Assembly: GCA_016288215.1 (NCBI GenBank)
Contig: JAEEYQ010000055.1
Location: 1-64,000 of the forward strand
Origin: Lentisphaeria bacterium
GTDB taxonomy: Bacteria; Verrucomicrobiota; Lentisphaeria; Oligosphaerales; Oligosphaeraceae
Direction of reading: 5' to 3'
Length of the DNA: 64,000 nt
Below, one piece after another: positions 1 through 8,084 of the stretch. Both the position numbers and the translations under genes were made by a program. Each line of letters begins with the position of its first letter. The stretch's first letter is position 1. The notes under the pieces were generated by a model, which worked only from the letters and a program-made list of their open reading frames with translations, made no database searches and had not been told where the DNA came from.

Positions 1-515
1 AGACGGGGAACGGGAGGAGTAGAAAGGGGGGCGGGGGGGAGGAGGAGGGAAAGGTGGGACGGGAGCCGAGGGGCGGAAGGAGTCAAAAGCGGGACGGGAG
101 ACGAGGGACGGGGGACGGGAGGAGTGAAAAGCGGGACGGGAGACGGGAAGAGTGAAAAGTGGGACGGGAGACGGGAGACGGGAGACGGGGGATGGGAAAA
201 GTGAAAAGTGGGACGAGGGACGAGAGACGGGAGACCGGAGACGGGGGATGGGAAAAGTGAAAAGTGGGACGAGGGACGAGAGACGGGAGACCGGAGACGG
301 GAGGGGAAAGTAGGACGGGAGACGGGAAGAGTGAAGATCTAGAGGAGCTAGAGGTGCTAGAGGTGCTAGAATATCTAGATGAGCTAGAGGTGAAAAGTGA
401 AAAGTGAAAAGTGAAAAGTGAAAAGTGAAAAGCGAAAAGTGAAAAGCGAAAAGTGAAAAGCGAAAAGTGAAAAGCGAAAAGTGAAAAGCGAAAAGCGAAA
501 AGCGGGACGGGAAGC
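1..515. repeat. Composite low-complexity repeat array (GACGGGA and GTGAAAAG units)
   Basis: The first half is built from irregular GGGACGGGAGACGGG units. A short stretch near 337-392 has CTAGAGG-type units, and 393-505 is an almost pure GTGAAAAG/GCGAAAAG array. Both strands stay open for long distances and would translate into monotonous Phe/Ser/Leu or Gly/Arg runs, so I do not call a gene here. The array abuts the 3' end of the thioesterase gene. The same unit types recur near 7.9, 18.5, 32.9 and 37.4 kb. Confidence 0.9.
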
Positions 516-526
516 TCGTCCAATTC

Positions 527-958
527 CTACTTTTCCGTTGGTCTTTCCGCCGTGAAGCCTGCCACGTAGGCATCCATGTTCTGACGAATGTGCGGGGGGA
601 TGGCGACTTTCGTCTGCGCCTTGAAGTCGAAGCAGACAATGACTTCCGTGCAAAGGACGGCCAATTCGTCTGAATTGCCATAGATTCTGTGTTCAAGCAC
701 GAAGCTGGTATGTTTGATTTCCTGAAGCGTCGTGTAGATTTTCACCGTGCCCGGAAAGTGGAGCTGCCGTAGGAACTGGAGGGATGTCGCCGCCTCAATG
801 GGGCCGAAATCCATTTTGGGAAACAGATGCAGCCCAACGGATTCCAGAAAAAGAATCCTTGCCGCCTGGCAGTAGCGAACGATGGAGACGTTGTTCACGT
901 GCCCCAATAGATCAAGCTCCCCCCAGTCGATTCGCAGCTCTAGCAATTGTGCTTTCAT
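527..958 (-). CDS. Acyl-CoA thioesterase, 4-hydroxybenzoyl-CoA thioesterase (hot-dog) family
   Basis: 143 residues, the normal size for a single hot-dog-fold thioesterase of the YbgC/FadM type. The N-terminal segment has the family signature: an Asp-Trp-Gly-Glu-Leu-Asp stretch, then GHVNNVSIVRYCQAARI, where the early Asp is the usual catalytic residue and HVNN precedes the long hot-dog helix. Family members hydrolyse acyl-CoA or acyl-ACP thioesters in the cytoplasm; the substrate cannot be told from sequence. The ATG at 958 has only a weak ribosome site (AAG). The gene ends about 12 bases before the repeat array at the window edge and has no obvious operon partner. Confidence 0.85.
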   Translation of the reverse strand: MKAQLLELRIDWGELDLLGHVNNVSIVRYCQAARILFLESVGLHLFPKMDFGPIEAATSLQFLRQLHFPGTVKIYTTLQEIKHTSFVLEHRIYGNSDELAVLCTEVIVCFDFKAQTKVAIPPHIRQNMDAYVAGFTAERPTEK

Positions 959-1024
959 TTATCTTAAGCAAAGAGTGAAAAGTGATTATGATATGTTGCT
1001 GTGCTGCAACGAGTTATGGAAGAA

Positions 1025-1987
1025 TCACGAAGTCTTGTTGAAGGCCACGATGGCCAGAATCATCATGATGCCGGCGATGAGACGGCGGATGAAGATGTTC
1101 AGGTTGATTTTCTCCTCCAGCTCATTGAAGCCCAATTTGGAGAGGGCCGCGCCAATCAGAATGGCGATGATGCCGCGGGTGCTCTGCACGATGTTGCCGT
1201 TGACGGTTCCGATGTGGGCAAAGCAGGCGTAGAGGAACAGCATGGAGATGAGCCAGCTGGCGGCAAAGGGGGAGATGGCGGTCCAGACGGAGCGGGGATT
1301 AGCCGTTGGCGGCAGTTTGAAGAGGGGCAGGCAGAAGACGCTCACGATGCCGCAGACAATGTAGGTGGTGAAGGCGGCGACGATGGAGGGGCGGGCGACG
1401 CCGGCCAGCATGGGATCTTGGCTGCTTTCCCCCAACTCCCTGAAAGCTTTGACAAAAAAGGCGATGGAGGTGTCGGACAGCGCATAGCCAATGCAGGTTG
1501 CGCAGACCCAAAACAGGCTCCAGAGGGGAATGCGGCTGCCCGCGTTGTTCAGAAGAAACGCGGAGCCCAAGGTCAATGCCATGCCAAGCCACTGCCAAAT
1601 GCCGTAGACTTCCTTCGGCGAATCAAAAATCAAGGGGAGAAACAGGGTGTTGAGGGAGGCGAGGACAATCAGCTTCAGTCCCAAAAGGGGGACGACTCGG
1701 CTGGCGTCCACGGTGCGCTGTGCCATGAACAGGCTAAATTGTCCCAAAAGATAGAAGCCGATGCAAAAGATCAGAGGAATGATGTAGTGGCTGAAGCCAT
1801 AGATGACTTGAGGCGTCCAGCAAAACGCCAACCCGATGACGGACAGAATGCCCGAAACCACATGTCCACGGCATAGCAGGGAAAAGGCCCCCACGTCTTT
1901 GTTGCGTCGAACGGACATGCCCGAAAACACATAAGCCCACGCAAGGCAAAACGCCGCGATGGCGCCAGTGAAGATTCCAATATACAT
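1025..1987 (-). CDS. Multi-pass membrane protein, DMT (EamA/RhaT-like) permease
   Basis: 320 residues with about nine or ten hydrophobic segments and short loops. The first segment begins at residue 4 (IGIFTGAIAAFCLAWAYVF). The size and the duplicated two-half layout fit drug/metabolite transporter superfamily permeases of 10 helices. The C-terminal half carries a Gly-Thr-Val-Asn-Gly-Asn segment before the last helices, a place where EamA proteins usually carry a conserved small-residue motif. Substrate is unknown. The ATG at 1987 has no clear Shine-Dalgarno sequence, and AATTAGG repeats begin just upstream of it. An unrelated small-molecule permease remains possible. Confidence 0.65.
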   Translation of the reverse strand: MYIGIFTGAIAAFCLAWAYVFSGMSVRRNKDVGAFSLLCRGHVVSGILSVIGLAFCWTPQVIYGFSHYIIPLIFCIGFYLLGQFSLFMAQRTVDASRVVPLLGLKLIVLASLNTLFLPLIFDSPKEVYGIWQWLGMALTLGSAFLLNNAGSRIPLWSLFWVCATCIGYALSDTSIAFFVKAFRELGESSQDPMLAGVARPSIVAAFTTYIVCGIVSVFCLPLFKLPPTANPRSVWTAISPFAASWLISMLFLYACFAHIGTVNGNIVQSTRGIIAILIGAALSKLGFNELEEKINLNIFIRRLIAGIMMILAIVAFNKTS

Positions 1988-1996
1988 AATATGTTG

Positions 1997-2058
1997 GAAA
2001 TTAGGAATTAGGAATTGGAATTGGAATTAGGAATTTGGAATTAGGAATTTGGAATTGG
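1997..2058. repeat. AATTAGGAATT tandem array
   Basis: Degenerate tandem copies of AATTAGGAATT / AATTGGAATT fill the gap between the permease start and the nitroreductase stop. The family recurs at 4.2, 30.3, 42.3, 53.8 and 55.4 kb, nearly always in the gap upstream of a minus-strand gene. Confidence 0.9.
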
Positions 2059-2066
2059 GGAAGGGG

Positions 2067-2639
2067 TCAGTTCCAAGTCACCAATTCGTCCAGCTTGATT
2101 TTGGGGACGTTCAGTCTGCCGTTGTCATCCAAGAAGTATTTGATGTCGTCCGTGGCAGAGATATCCACTTGCGTGGGCTGTTCGTCAGGAATGCCGATGG
2201 CGACAACGTAGAGAATATGCTGTTTTTCATTGAGGGAGAGGATGGTAGCGAGGACCTTGCGGTCCACGGCGCCCAGCCAGCAGCAGCCAAGTCCCTTTTC
2301 CGTCGCGATGATTTGCATGGACTGGATGGCGGCGCCGGCGTCGGCGTGATGGGTTGCATTGTCGTCGGGAGCCAGCACCACGATGTAGGCGGTGGGGGCA
2401 TTGACTCCCCAGACGGGCGTGCGTTTCGGGCGGATGTAGCCGGCCCATGCCAGCGTGCCGAAGACCTTTTCCGCCAGAGCGGGTTCCGTCACCACGCGGT
2501 AACGCAGAGTCTGCAGATTGGCGGCGCAGGAGGTGACGCGGGCGCCGTTGAGCAGGTCACGCAGGTCATCCGCCTTGACAGGAAGAGGTTTATAAAAGCG
2601 GATGGTTCGACGGGAGAGGATTGTGGAAAGGGCTGTCAT
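2067..2639 (-). CDS. Nitroreductase family protein
   Basis: 190 residues. The N-terminus reads SRRTIRFYKPLPV, matching the conserved RRSIRxFxxxPV start of FMN-dependent nitroreductases, where the Arg/Ser residues contact the flavin phosphate. Further motifs include a central DAGAAIQSMQIIATEKGLGCCWLGAVD block, which is the usual AxxNMxLxAxxxGLGxCWxG region, and a final VVAIGIPDE segment. These enzymes use NAD(P)H to reduce nitro compounds, quinones or flavins in the cytoplasm. The C-terminal extension after the IG-P-E motif is slightly longer than minimal members. The start at 2639 has an AGG-containing ribosome site (CAGGCAAATATG). Function beyond the family is not resolved. Confidence 0.88.
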   Translation of the reverse strand: MTALSTILSRRTIRFYKPLPVKADDLRDLLNGARVTSCAANLQTLRYRVVTEPALAEKVFGTLAWAGYIRPKRTPVWGVNAPTAYIVVLAPDDNATHHADAGAAIQSMQIIATEKGLGCCWLGAVDRKVLATILSLNEKQHILYVVAIGIPDEQPTQVDISATDDIKYFLDDNGRLNVPKIKLDELVTWN

Positions 2640-2688
2640 ATTTGCCTGTATTCTATAAGTTATTGATAATCAATTGGTTATAAAAAAG

Positions 2689-4167
2689 CTAGTGATGGAC
2701 GGCGGTCCGGCCGAATTTGGAGGCGGGCGTGGCGCGGGAGAAGGCCCATTTGCGGATGGCTTTGATCTGCTCCTCCATGGTCTCCGACAAGGGCACGATG
2801 CGGCCCATCACATTGGTCAGATCCCGTTGGTTGAAGGGGCGCTTCTCGTAATAGGCGTCGGTGCGGGCGGCGAGAATGGCCTGCTCGATTTCGGCGCCGT
2901 TCCAGCCGTCGGTCATGATTTGGAGCATCTTGAAGTCGAAGTCATCTGGATTCGCGCCATTGCGCTGCAGATGGATGCGGAGGATGGACTCCCGCTCCTC
3001 CTTGGAGGGCAGATCGCAGAAGAAGACTTCATCGAAACGCCCCTTGCGCAGGAACTCCGCAGGCAGGGCGGTGATTTTGTTGGCGGTGGCGGCGATGAAG
3101 ATCAGCGGCGGCTTCTCCTGCATCCACGTGAGGAAGCTGGAGAAGATGTGGGAGGAGATGCGCTGGCCGGAGTCATCCAGTCCGAGGGCGTTTTCAATTT
3201 CATCGATCCAGAGGACGGCGGGGGCCACGGACTCGATGGTCTTCAACGCACGATGGAAGGCCTCTTCCGGAGAGCCATACATGCCGGAGAAGACCAGATT
3301 CATGTCCAGACGGAACATGGGGATGTTCCATAAGGACGATATCGTCTTGACGGCCAAGCTCTTGCCGCAGCCGCTGATGCCCATCATCAGCAGGCCTTTG
3401 GGAATGGGGACGCCGGCGTCCACGGACTCCTGCGTGAACATGTGGCGGCGTTTGATGAGCCAGTCCTTCAGGTTGTCGAGGCCGCCCAGCCCCTTGATGT
3501 CCCATCGCGGCGGTGAAAATTCGAGGAAGCCAGACTTTTTGACCACGTTCTTCTTTTCGGCGAAGACCTCGTCCATGAGCTGGTCAGTCTCCGGATTTTC
3601 GATGCGGCAGGCGCGGTTCAGCACATAGCTGATTTCATTCTCCGTTAGGCCTTTTAAAGCCATAATCAATTGGGGGACAGCATCTTCCGGCACATGGTAC
3701 TGCGGATGCGCGGTGATGTAGTCATGGACTTGGACGGCGATTTCGTCTGGCGAGGGCGTTGGAACCTCCAGAAGCTGCACCTCCTTTTTCATGGATTCGG
3801 GGATGGACAGCTCGGCGCAGATCATGAAGATGGTGCGCTGATAGTGGATGCGGGCGTCCTGATAGGCTTCCCGAAGGGCGCGGATGACGCGTGGGTTGTC
3901 CATGAAGGGGGCGATGTCGTTGAGGATGACGATGCCGTCCACGGGCCGCCGGATGATTTCCTGCAGGGCGACCACGGGGTCGGTGGTGTCGTCGTTGGCG
4001 CCGTCAATGCCCTGGACGGCGGACCATGTGTGCACGGGCCGGTTTTCCAGTTCGGCGGCCAACTGGCGGATGTTGCGGACGATGCGTTCCTCTTCGGGGC
4101 TGTAGATGTAGACCAGCGGGCTGCGTCCTTCGATGGCGCCGCGGAGTTGTTCCTGCAATTCGGACAT
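2689..4167 (-). CDS. AAA+ ATPase, Ycf46-like
   Basis: 492 residues from the ATG at 4167; a longer reading would need a TTG start. Residues 1-190 form an N-terminal domain (YIYSPEEERIVRNIRQLA near the start) as in Ycf46-like and CbxX-distant ATPases. Residues from about 250 onward are a classical AAA domain: Walker A GISGCGKS, Walker B AVLWIDEIE, then an FIAATANK sensor-1 segment and a LRKGRFDEVF arginine-finger/second-region-of-homology motif. In the family this architecture is cytosolic and of poorly known role (organelle and cyanobacterial homologues are linked to stress or carbon response). No substrate gene is adjacent. Confidence 0.85.
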   Translation of the reverse strand: MSELQEQLRGAIEGRSPLVYIYSPEEERIVRNIRQLAAELENRPVHTWSAVQGIDGANDDTTDPVVALQEIIRRPVDGIVILNDIAPFMDNPRVIRALREAYQDARIHYQRTIFMICAELSIPESMKKEVQLLEVPTPSPDEIAVQVHDYITAHPQYHVPEDAVPQLIMALKGLTENEISYVLNRACRIENPETDQLMDEVFAEKKNVVKKSGFLEFSPPRWDIKGLGGLDNLKDWLIKRRHMFTQESVDAGVPIPKGLLMMGISGCGKSLAVKTISSLWNIPMFRLDMNLVFSGMYGSPEEAFHRALKTIESVAPAVLWIDEIENALGLDDSGQRISSHIFSSFLTWMQEKPPLIFIAATANKITALPAEFLRKGRFDEVFFCDLPSKEERESILRIHLQRNGANPDDFDFKMLQIMTDGWNGAEIEQAILAARTDAYYEKRPFNQRDLTNVMGRIVPLSETMEEQIKAIRKWAFSRATPASKFGRTAVHH

Positions 4168-4175
4168 AATCAATA

Positions 4176-4473
4176 CAAAATTAGGAATTAGGAATTAGAA
4201 ATTAGGAATTTGAATGTAACGATTAAGAACCTGTCCACAAAGCCGTGTTCACGGCTGTAATTCAGCCCCGTTGGGGCTGTGGAGCCATGGTTGAGGCTTT
4301 GCCCTCGGGTTTCGCTTCGCTCAACCCGAGGTTACCATAATTGAGCCGCGTTGCGGCTCTTTTTGAGGCATGATGACATGTGAACTTGCATGCCATGTGT
4401 TTTGCAAGGCCCTGAAAGGGCCTAATTTACGTAACTTAGGAATTAGAAATTAGAAATAGAGGATTTGGGTGGG
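4176..4473. repeat. Intergenic multi-hairpin element with flanking AATTAGG arrays
   Basis: About 300 bases with no gene. AATTAGG units occur at 4177-4212 and 4436-4455. Between them lie five consecutive perfect hairpins: AGCCGT/ACGGCT (4241-4256), CAGCCCC/GGGGCTG (4263-4279), CCTCGGGTT/AACCCGAGG (4303-4331), GAGCCGC/GCGGCTC followed by T5 (4343-4364) and AGGCCC/GGGCCT (4407-4423). A diverged partial copy of the middle part lies at 31561-31629 and a weaker one near 18574-18650. The layout looks like a REP/MITE-type element; the T5-followed hairpin could also terminate plus-strand transcription. Confidence 0.75.
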
Positions 4474-5919
4474 TTAGGCTTCGTAGAATGCTTTGTAGGC
4501 TTTGTAGGCCATGTAGCAGTCCAGCTTGCCGGAGCCTTCCAGAGGCGCATGCATGCTAAACAGCCCCACGCCGCAGTCCACCACGTCCATGCCGTAGCGG
4601 GCCAGATAGAGGGCGATGGTGCCGCCGCCGCCGACATCCACCTTGCCCAGTTCGCACATCTGCCAAGCCACGTTGGCCTTGTTGAAGAGGGTGCGGATTT
4701 GGGACATGAACTCCGCGCTGGCGTCGCTGGAGCCGGATTTGCCGCGAGAGCCCGTGTATTTGCAGAGGCCGATGCCATGGTTCAGCTTCGCCATGTTGTT
4801 CGGAGAGCTGACATCGCCGAAGGCGGGGTCGTGGAGGGCGCAGACGTCTGCGGACAGCATGCGGGAGTGCTCCAGAGCACGGCGGGTTCCCACAAAGGCG
4901 TCTCCCTTTTCGTTGAGGGCCACCAGCTCGGCGACCGTGTTCTCCATGAAGGTGGAGTCCATGCCGGTCTTGCCGAAGGAGCCGATTTCCTCTTTGTCGC
5001 AAATGACGGCGGCGCAGGTGCGTTGGGGCGTTCCGCTGGCGTCCAAAATGGCCTTGACGGCGGCGAAGGCGCAGGAGCGGTCATCCTGTCCGTAGGCGAG
5101 AATCATGGAACGGTCCAGGCCCAGTTCGCGGGCCTTTCCCGCCGGCACGATTTCCAGCTCTGCACTGGCAAAATCCTCTTCTTCAATGCCGTATTTTGCC
5201 TTGAGGATGCGGAGAATGCCCAGTTTGACGCGGTCGCTCACGTCATCGTCACCGTCGTCCTTCGGCACGGGTTTGCTGCCGACAATCACGTTGAGGGCTT
5301 CGCCGGGGATGGCTTCCGCCAAGGTCTTGCGGGCCTGGTCGGTGCCCAGGTGGGGAAGCAGATCCGTGATGGTCAGAACGGGGTCGGCGGGATCTTCGCC
5401 GATGGACAAGGTGACTTTGCTGCCGTCTTTGCGGAAGACAACGCCATGAAGGGCCAGGGGGATGGTCACCCATTGGTATTTTTTGATGCCGCCGTAGTAA
5501 TGGGTGTCCAACAGCGCAAGGGTGTCATCCTGATAGAGGGGGTTGGGTTTGGCGTCAAGCCGCGGGCTGTCGATGTGGGCGCCAACCAGATTCAAACCAC
5601 TGGAAATAGGGGCTTTGCCGATGCGGGCCAAAAAGAGGGTCTTGCCATAGCAAGAGCGGTAGACTTTGGTTCCAGGAGCCAGGGGCTTCCCTTTCGCCAC
5701 CAGTTCATCCAGGTTCTGGAAGCCGGCGGCGACAGCCTGACGAAGGGCCTCATCATGGGCCATGCGCTCGGTCTTGCCGTTGTCAAGATACTGCATGTAT
5801 GCCTTGCAATAGGCCTCCATTTTCTTCTCTTCGCCAGCGGCGAGCTTCTCCCAACCGGGTTCATGTTTCCACGGGGTGACGGTGCTTTTCTTCTTGGTAT
5901 CGGTCTTTTTCGATGGCAT
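4474..5919 (-). CDS. M18 family aminopeptidase (zinc metallopeptidase)
   Basis: 481 residues from the ATG at 5919, chosen because GGAG sits 8 bases upstream; the longer reading starts with TTG. Family hallmarks of aspartyl aminopeptidase/ApeA-type M18 enzymes are present: metal-binding LVGAHIDSPRLD near residue 115, YGQDDRSCAFAA, the catalytic Glu pair in CDKEEIGSFG near 310, DVCALHDPAF, and a late metal ligand in LFSMHAPLEG near the C-terminus. The enzyme removes N-terminal residues from peptides in the cytoplasm and usually forms large multimers. A Lys-rich N-terminal extension (KKTDTKKKST) precedes the catalytic domain. It is separated by about 70 bases from the flippase start side; no functional link is evident. 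Confidence 0.93.
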   Translation of the reverse strand: MPSKKTDTKKKSTVTPWKHEPGWEKLAAGEEKKMEAYCKAYMQYLDNGKTERMAHDEALRQAVAAGFQNLDELVAKGKPLAPGTKVYRSCYGKTLFLARIGKAPISSGLNLVGAHIDSPRLDAKPNPLYQDDTLALLDTHYYGGIKKYQWVTIPLALHGVVFRKDGSKVTLSIGEDPADPVLTITDLLPHLGTDQARKTLAEAIPGEALNVIVGSKPVPKDDGDDDVSDRVKLGILRILKAKYGIEEEDFASAELEIVPAGKARELGLDRSMILAYGQDDRSCAFAAVKAILDASGTPQRTCAAVICDKEEIGSFGKTGMDSTFMENTVAELVALNEKGDAFVGTRRALEHSRMLSADVCALHDPAFGDVSSPNNMAKLNHGIGLCKYTGSRGKSGSSDASAEFMSQIRTLFNKANVAWQMCELGKVDVGGGGTIALYLARYGMDVVDCGVGLFSMHAPLEGSGKLDCYMAYKAYKAFYEA

Positions 5920-5990
5920 GTATTGCTCCAATTAGGAAATTTGAAGTTGATATTTTGAATTAAAGTTGTAAATTGCTATTTATGAGATTG

Positions 5991-7694
5991 TTATGCTGTG
6001 GCTTTTGTTTTGCGGAAGCGTTTGGGAAGGGCCTTCTCCAGAATCCACTGGAACATCTGCTGGGTCTCCTGCAGCCGGAGCAACAGGGCCCCCGCCACGA
6101 AGACAATGGCGCCGGCACCGCCGGAGACCATGATGCGCAGGGCCAGACGGAGACGGCTGGAGGCGATTTCGAGGTCAGGATTCGTGTTGGCGATGGTTGC
6201 CGCCACACCGTCCGGAAGAATGTGCTGCATGGCCAATGAGACGCCGTAGGCGGCACCGCCCACCAGAAGCGCCAACACGACCAGCTTCAGCAGAAAGACC
6301 ATGGTTTCGCCAAGGCGGAACATGGGGGTGCTGCGGCCGAGATAGATGGCCAACGCCACGCTCTTCACAAAGCGGGAAATCACAAATCCTAGAGCCACAA
6401 CGATTAATGCCTGACGGGCCGGTACGTTCAGCTTGACGATGAAGATGTAGCTGAAGATGACGCTGATGACGGAGGACAGAATGCCGATGACGGTGACGGC
6501 CATGGTCTTCTGGTCCGCAAAGAACCCCTGCATCAGCACGCATTCCGCCGCGGCGGCCGGCAGGACGAGACAGTAGCAGGAGGTGGAGATGCCTGCCCAA
6601 TAGGCTTGGCTGACGTCCGTGTGGCCGCCCCAATAAATCAAAATGGTGAGGGGAATGCCCAGCACGGCGAGCAGAATTGAGCCGGGGACGAAGAAGGAGA
6701 GCAGCAGACGGCAGGAGGTGCCCAGAACCTTGCCCAACGCCACGCGGTCGTTTTTGTTGACCAGTTCGCACAGGAAGGGGAAGAGGGCGATCTGCAGGGT
6801 GAAGGGCACCAGCCACTGGATGGAGGCGAAGAGCTTGCGGCCCAAGTCGTTGGCCTTCATGAGGCCCGCTTCGTTTAGGCGGGAGAGGCAGTAGATGTTG
6901 TTGAAGTTGTCCCGCACTTTGGCGAAGATGATGCCCAAAAGCAGCGGAATCATCAGAACCAGCATGGCCTTGAAGGCGGGGTTGTTCCATGAGAAGTTGG
7001 GTCGCAGTAACTTAAGCTGATGGAGCATGCCTGCCAGATGGGTGGCGACCTTGCCCACGCTGCCGATCAAAATGCCCGCGAACAGCGCATAGTAGATGGG
7101 AAAGGCCATGAATTTCTGCAGAATGATGCCCGTCACCAGCGCGATGATGATGCAGATTTTCGTTGACGCATCTCCAAAGGCGGCCAAAAAGAACTTCTTG
7201 TAGCCGTTCAGAATGATGTAGGTGGTGGAGCCGATGGACAGAAAATAGAGGGACGGCGCCAAAATGCGGAGGCCGATGCGAAGGAGATGGTATTGCTCCG
7301 GATGGGTCTCCGGCGTCCATTCCGTGAAAAGGCGGATATAGAAATCTGGCCATACGGCGACGGACAGCACAAGAAAGAGGAGCACGATGGTTTGGAAGGT
7401 TAGCGTCAGATTCGCAAAGTCCCAGGCGGCTTTTTCGTTCTTTTCGTCCCGCTCTCGCATGAACAAGGTGAGGAAGGAGGGGCCAATGACCTCTTCGCTG
7501 ACGAGGAAGAGGGTGTTGATGACGCCCGTGAAGGCCACGACCATGATGGTGTCATAGGTCATGGAGTCCAGATATTGGGCGGCGAATTTGGACTGGATCA
7601 GACCGGCGAATTTCAGACAGAGATGAGCCAGGCCGACGACGACGCTGGCGGAAATGATGCGGTCGGCCAGAGTTTTGGGTTTTGCTTCAGACAT
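5991..7694 (-). CDS. MurJ-like / MviN-family lipid flippase
   Basis: 567 residues from the ATG at 7694 (MSEAKPKTLADRI), preferred because upstream in-frame sequence is not membrane-like and other MviN proteins start just before the first helix. About 14 hydrophobic segments span most of the protein, with a Lys/Arg-rich tail. The pattern of paired helices and the motif region VSEEVIGPSFLTLFMRERD resembles the amphipathic second-helix region of MurJ, where charged residues line the cavity. MOP-superfamily members flip lipid-linked glycans (lipid II or O-unit). The neighbouring glycosyltransferase at 8085-9914 suggests surface polysaccharide rather than peptidoglycan duty, but this is inference. 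The start has no strong ribosome site. Confidence 0.75.
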   Translation of the reverse strand: MSEAKPKTLADRIISASVVVGLAHLCLKFAGLIQSKFAAQYLDSMTYDTIMVVAFTGVINTLFLVSEEVIGPSFLTLFMRERDEKNEKAAWDFANLTLTFQTIVLLFLVLSVAVWPDFYIRLFTEWTPETHPEQYHLLRIGLRILAPSLYFLSIGSTTYIILNGYKKFFLAAFGDASTKICIIIALVTGIILQKFMAFPIYYALFAGILIGSVGKVATHLAGMLHQLKLLRPNFSWNNPAFKAMLVLMIPLLLGIIFAKVRDNFNNIYCLSRLNEAGLMKANDLGRKLFASIQWLVPFTLQIALFPFLCELVNKNDRVALGKVLGTSCRLLLSFFVPGSILLAVLGIPLTILIYWGGHTDVSQAYWAGISTSCYCLVLPAAAAECVLMQGFFADQKTMAVTVIGILSSVISVIFSYIFIVKLNVPARQALIVVALGFVISRFVKSVALAIYLGRSTPMFRLGETMVFLLKLVVLALLVGGAAYGVSLAMQHILPDGVAATIANTNPDLEIASSRLRLALRIMVSGGAGAIVFVAGALLLRLQETQQMFQWILEKALPKRFRKTKATA

Positions 7695-7890
7695 GGTGAG
7701 AGAAGGGTTTGTGTTTACAGTGGTGCGGTGAAAACATTTTGACACCACATAGACGAATGAAACGTAATCTTTCTTTGGCCAAATGCAAACCTGACAACTC
7801 AAAATTCTTAATCGCACGCTCTTGTCATGGAGAATCCCTCAACGATTGACATGTCTTGCGTTTGAGGCTGCGTCTCACGTCCCGCAAAGA

Positions 7891-8056
7891 GTGAAAAGTG
7901 AAAAGTGAAGGGTGAAAAGTGAAAAGTGAAGGGTGAAAAGTGAAGGGTGAAAAGTGAAGGGTGAAAAGTGAAGGGTGAAAAGTGAAGGGTGAAAAGTGAA
8001 GGGTGAAAAGTGAAGGGTGAAAAGTGAAGGGTGAAAAGTGAAGGGTGAAAAGTGAA
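7891..8056. repeat. Tandem array of GTGAAAAGTGAAGG (14-mer)
   Basis: A regular 14-base unit repeats about eleven times between the flippase and glycosyltransferase genes, ending in GTGAAAAAAG. It is the most regular of the GTGAAAAG-type arrays in the window. Both strands are open over several hundred bases because the period shares no stop codon, so the apparent Phe/Ser/Leu reading frames are artefacts. Confidence 0.95.
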
Positions 8057-8084
8057 AAAAGCGGATTTTTTGAGGAAATTATCG

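Noticed and set aside
83..523. Phe/Ser-rich frames in the first 650 bases
   Set aside because: Products of GTGAAAAG and GACGGGA repeats that contain no stops; not protein-like.
7891..8056. Possible CRISPR array
   Set aside because: The units are contiguous 14-mers with no spacers and no cas genes nearby.
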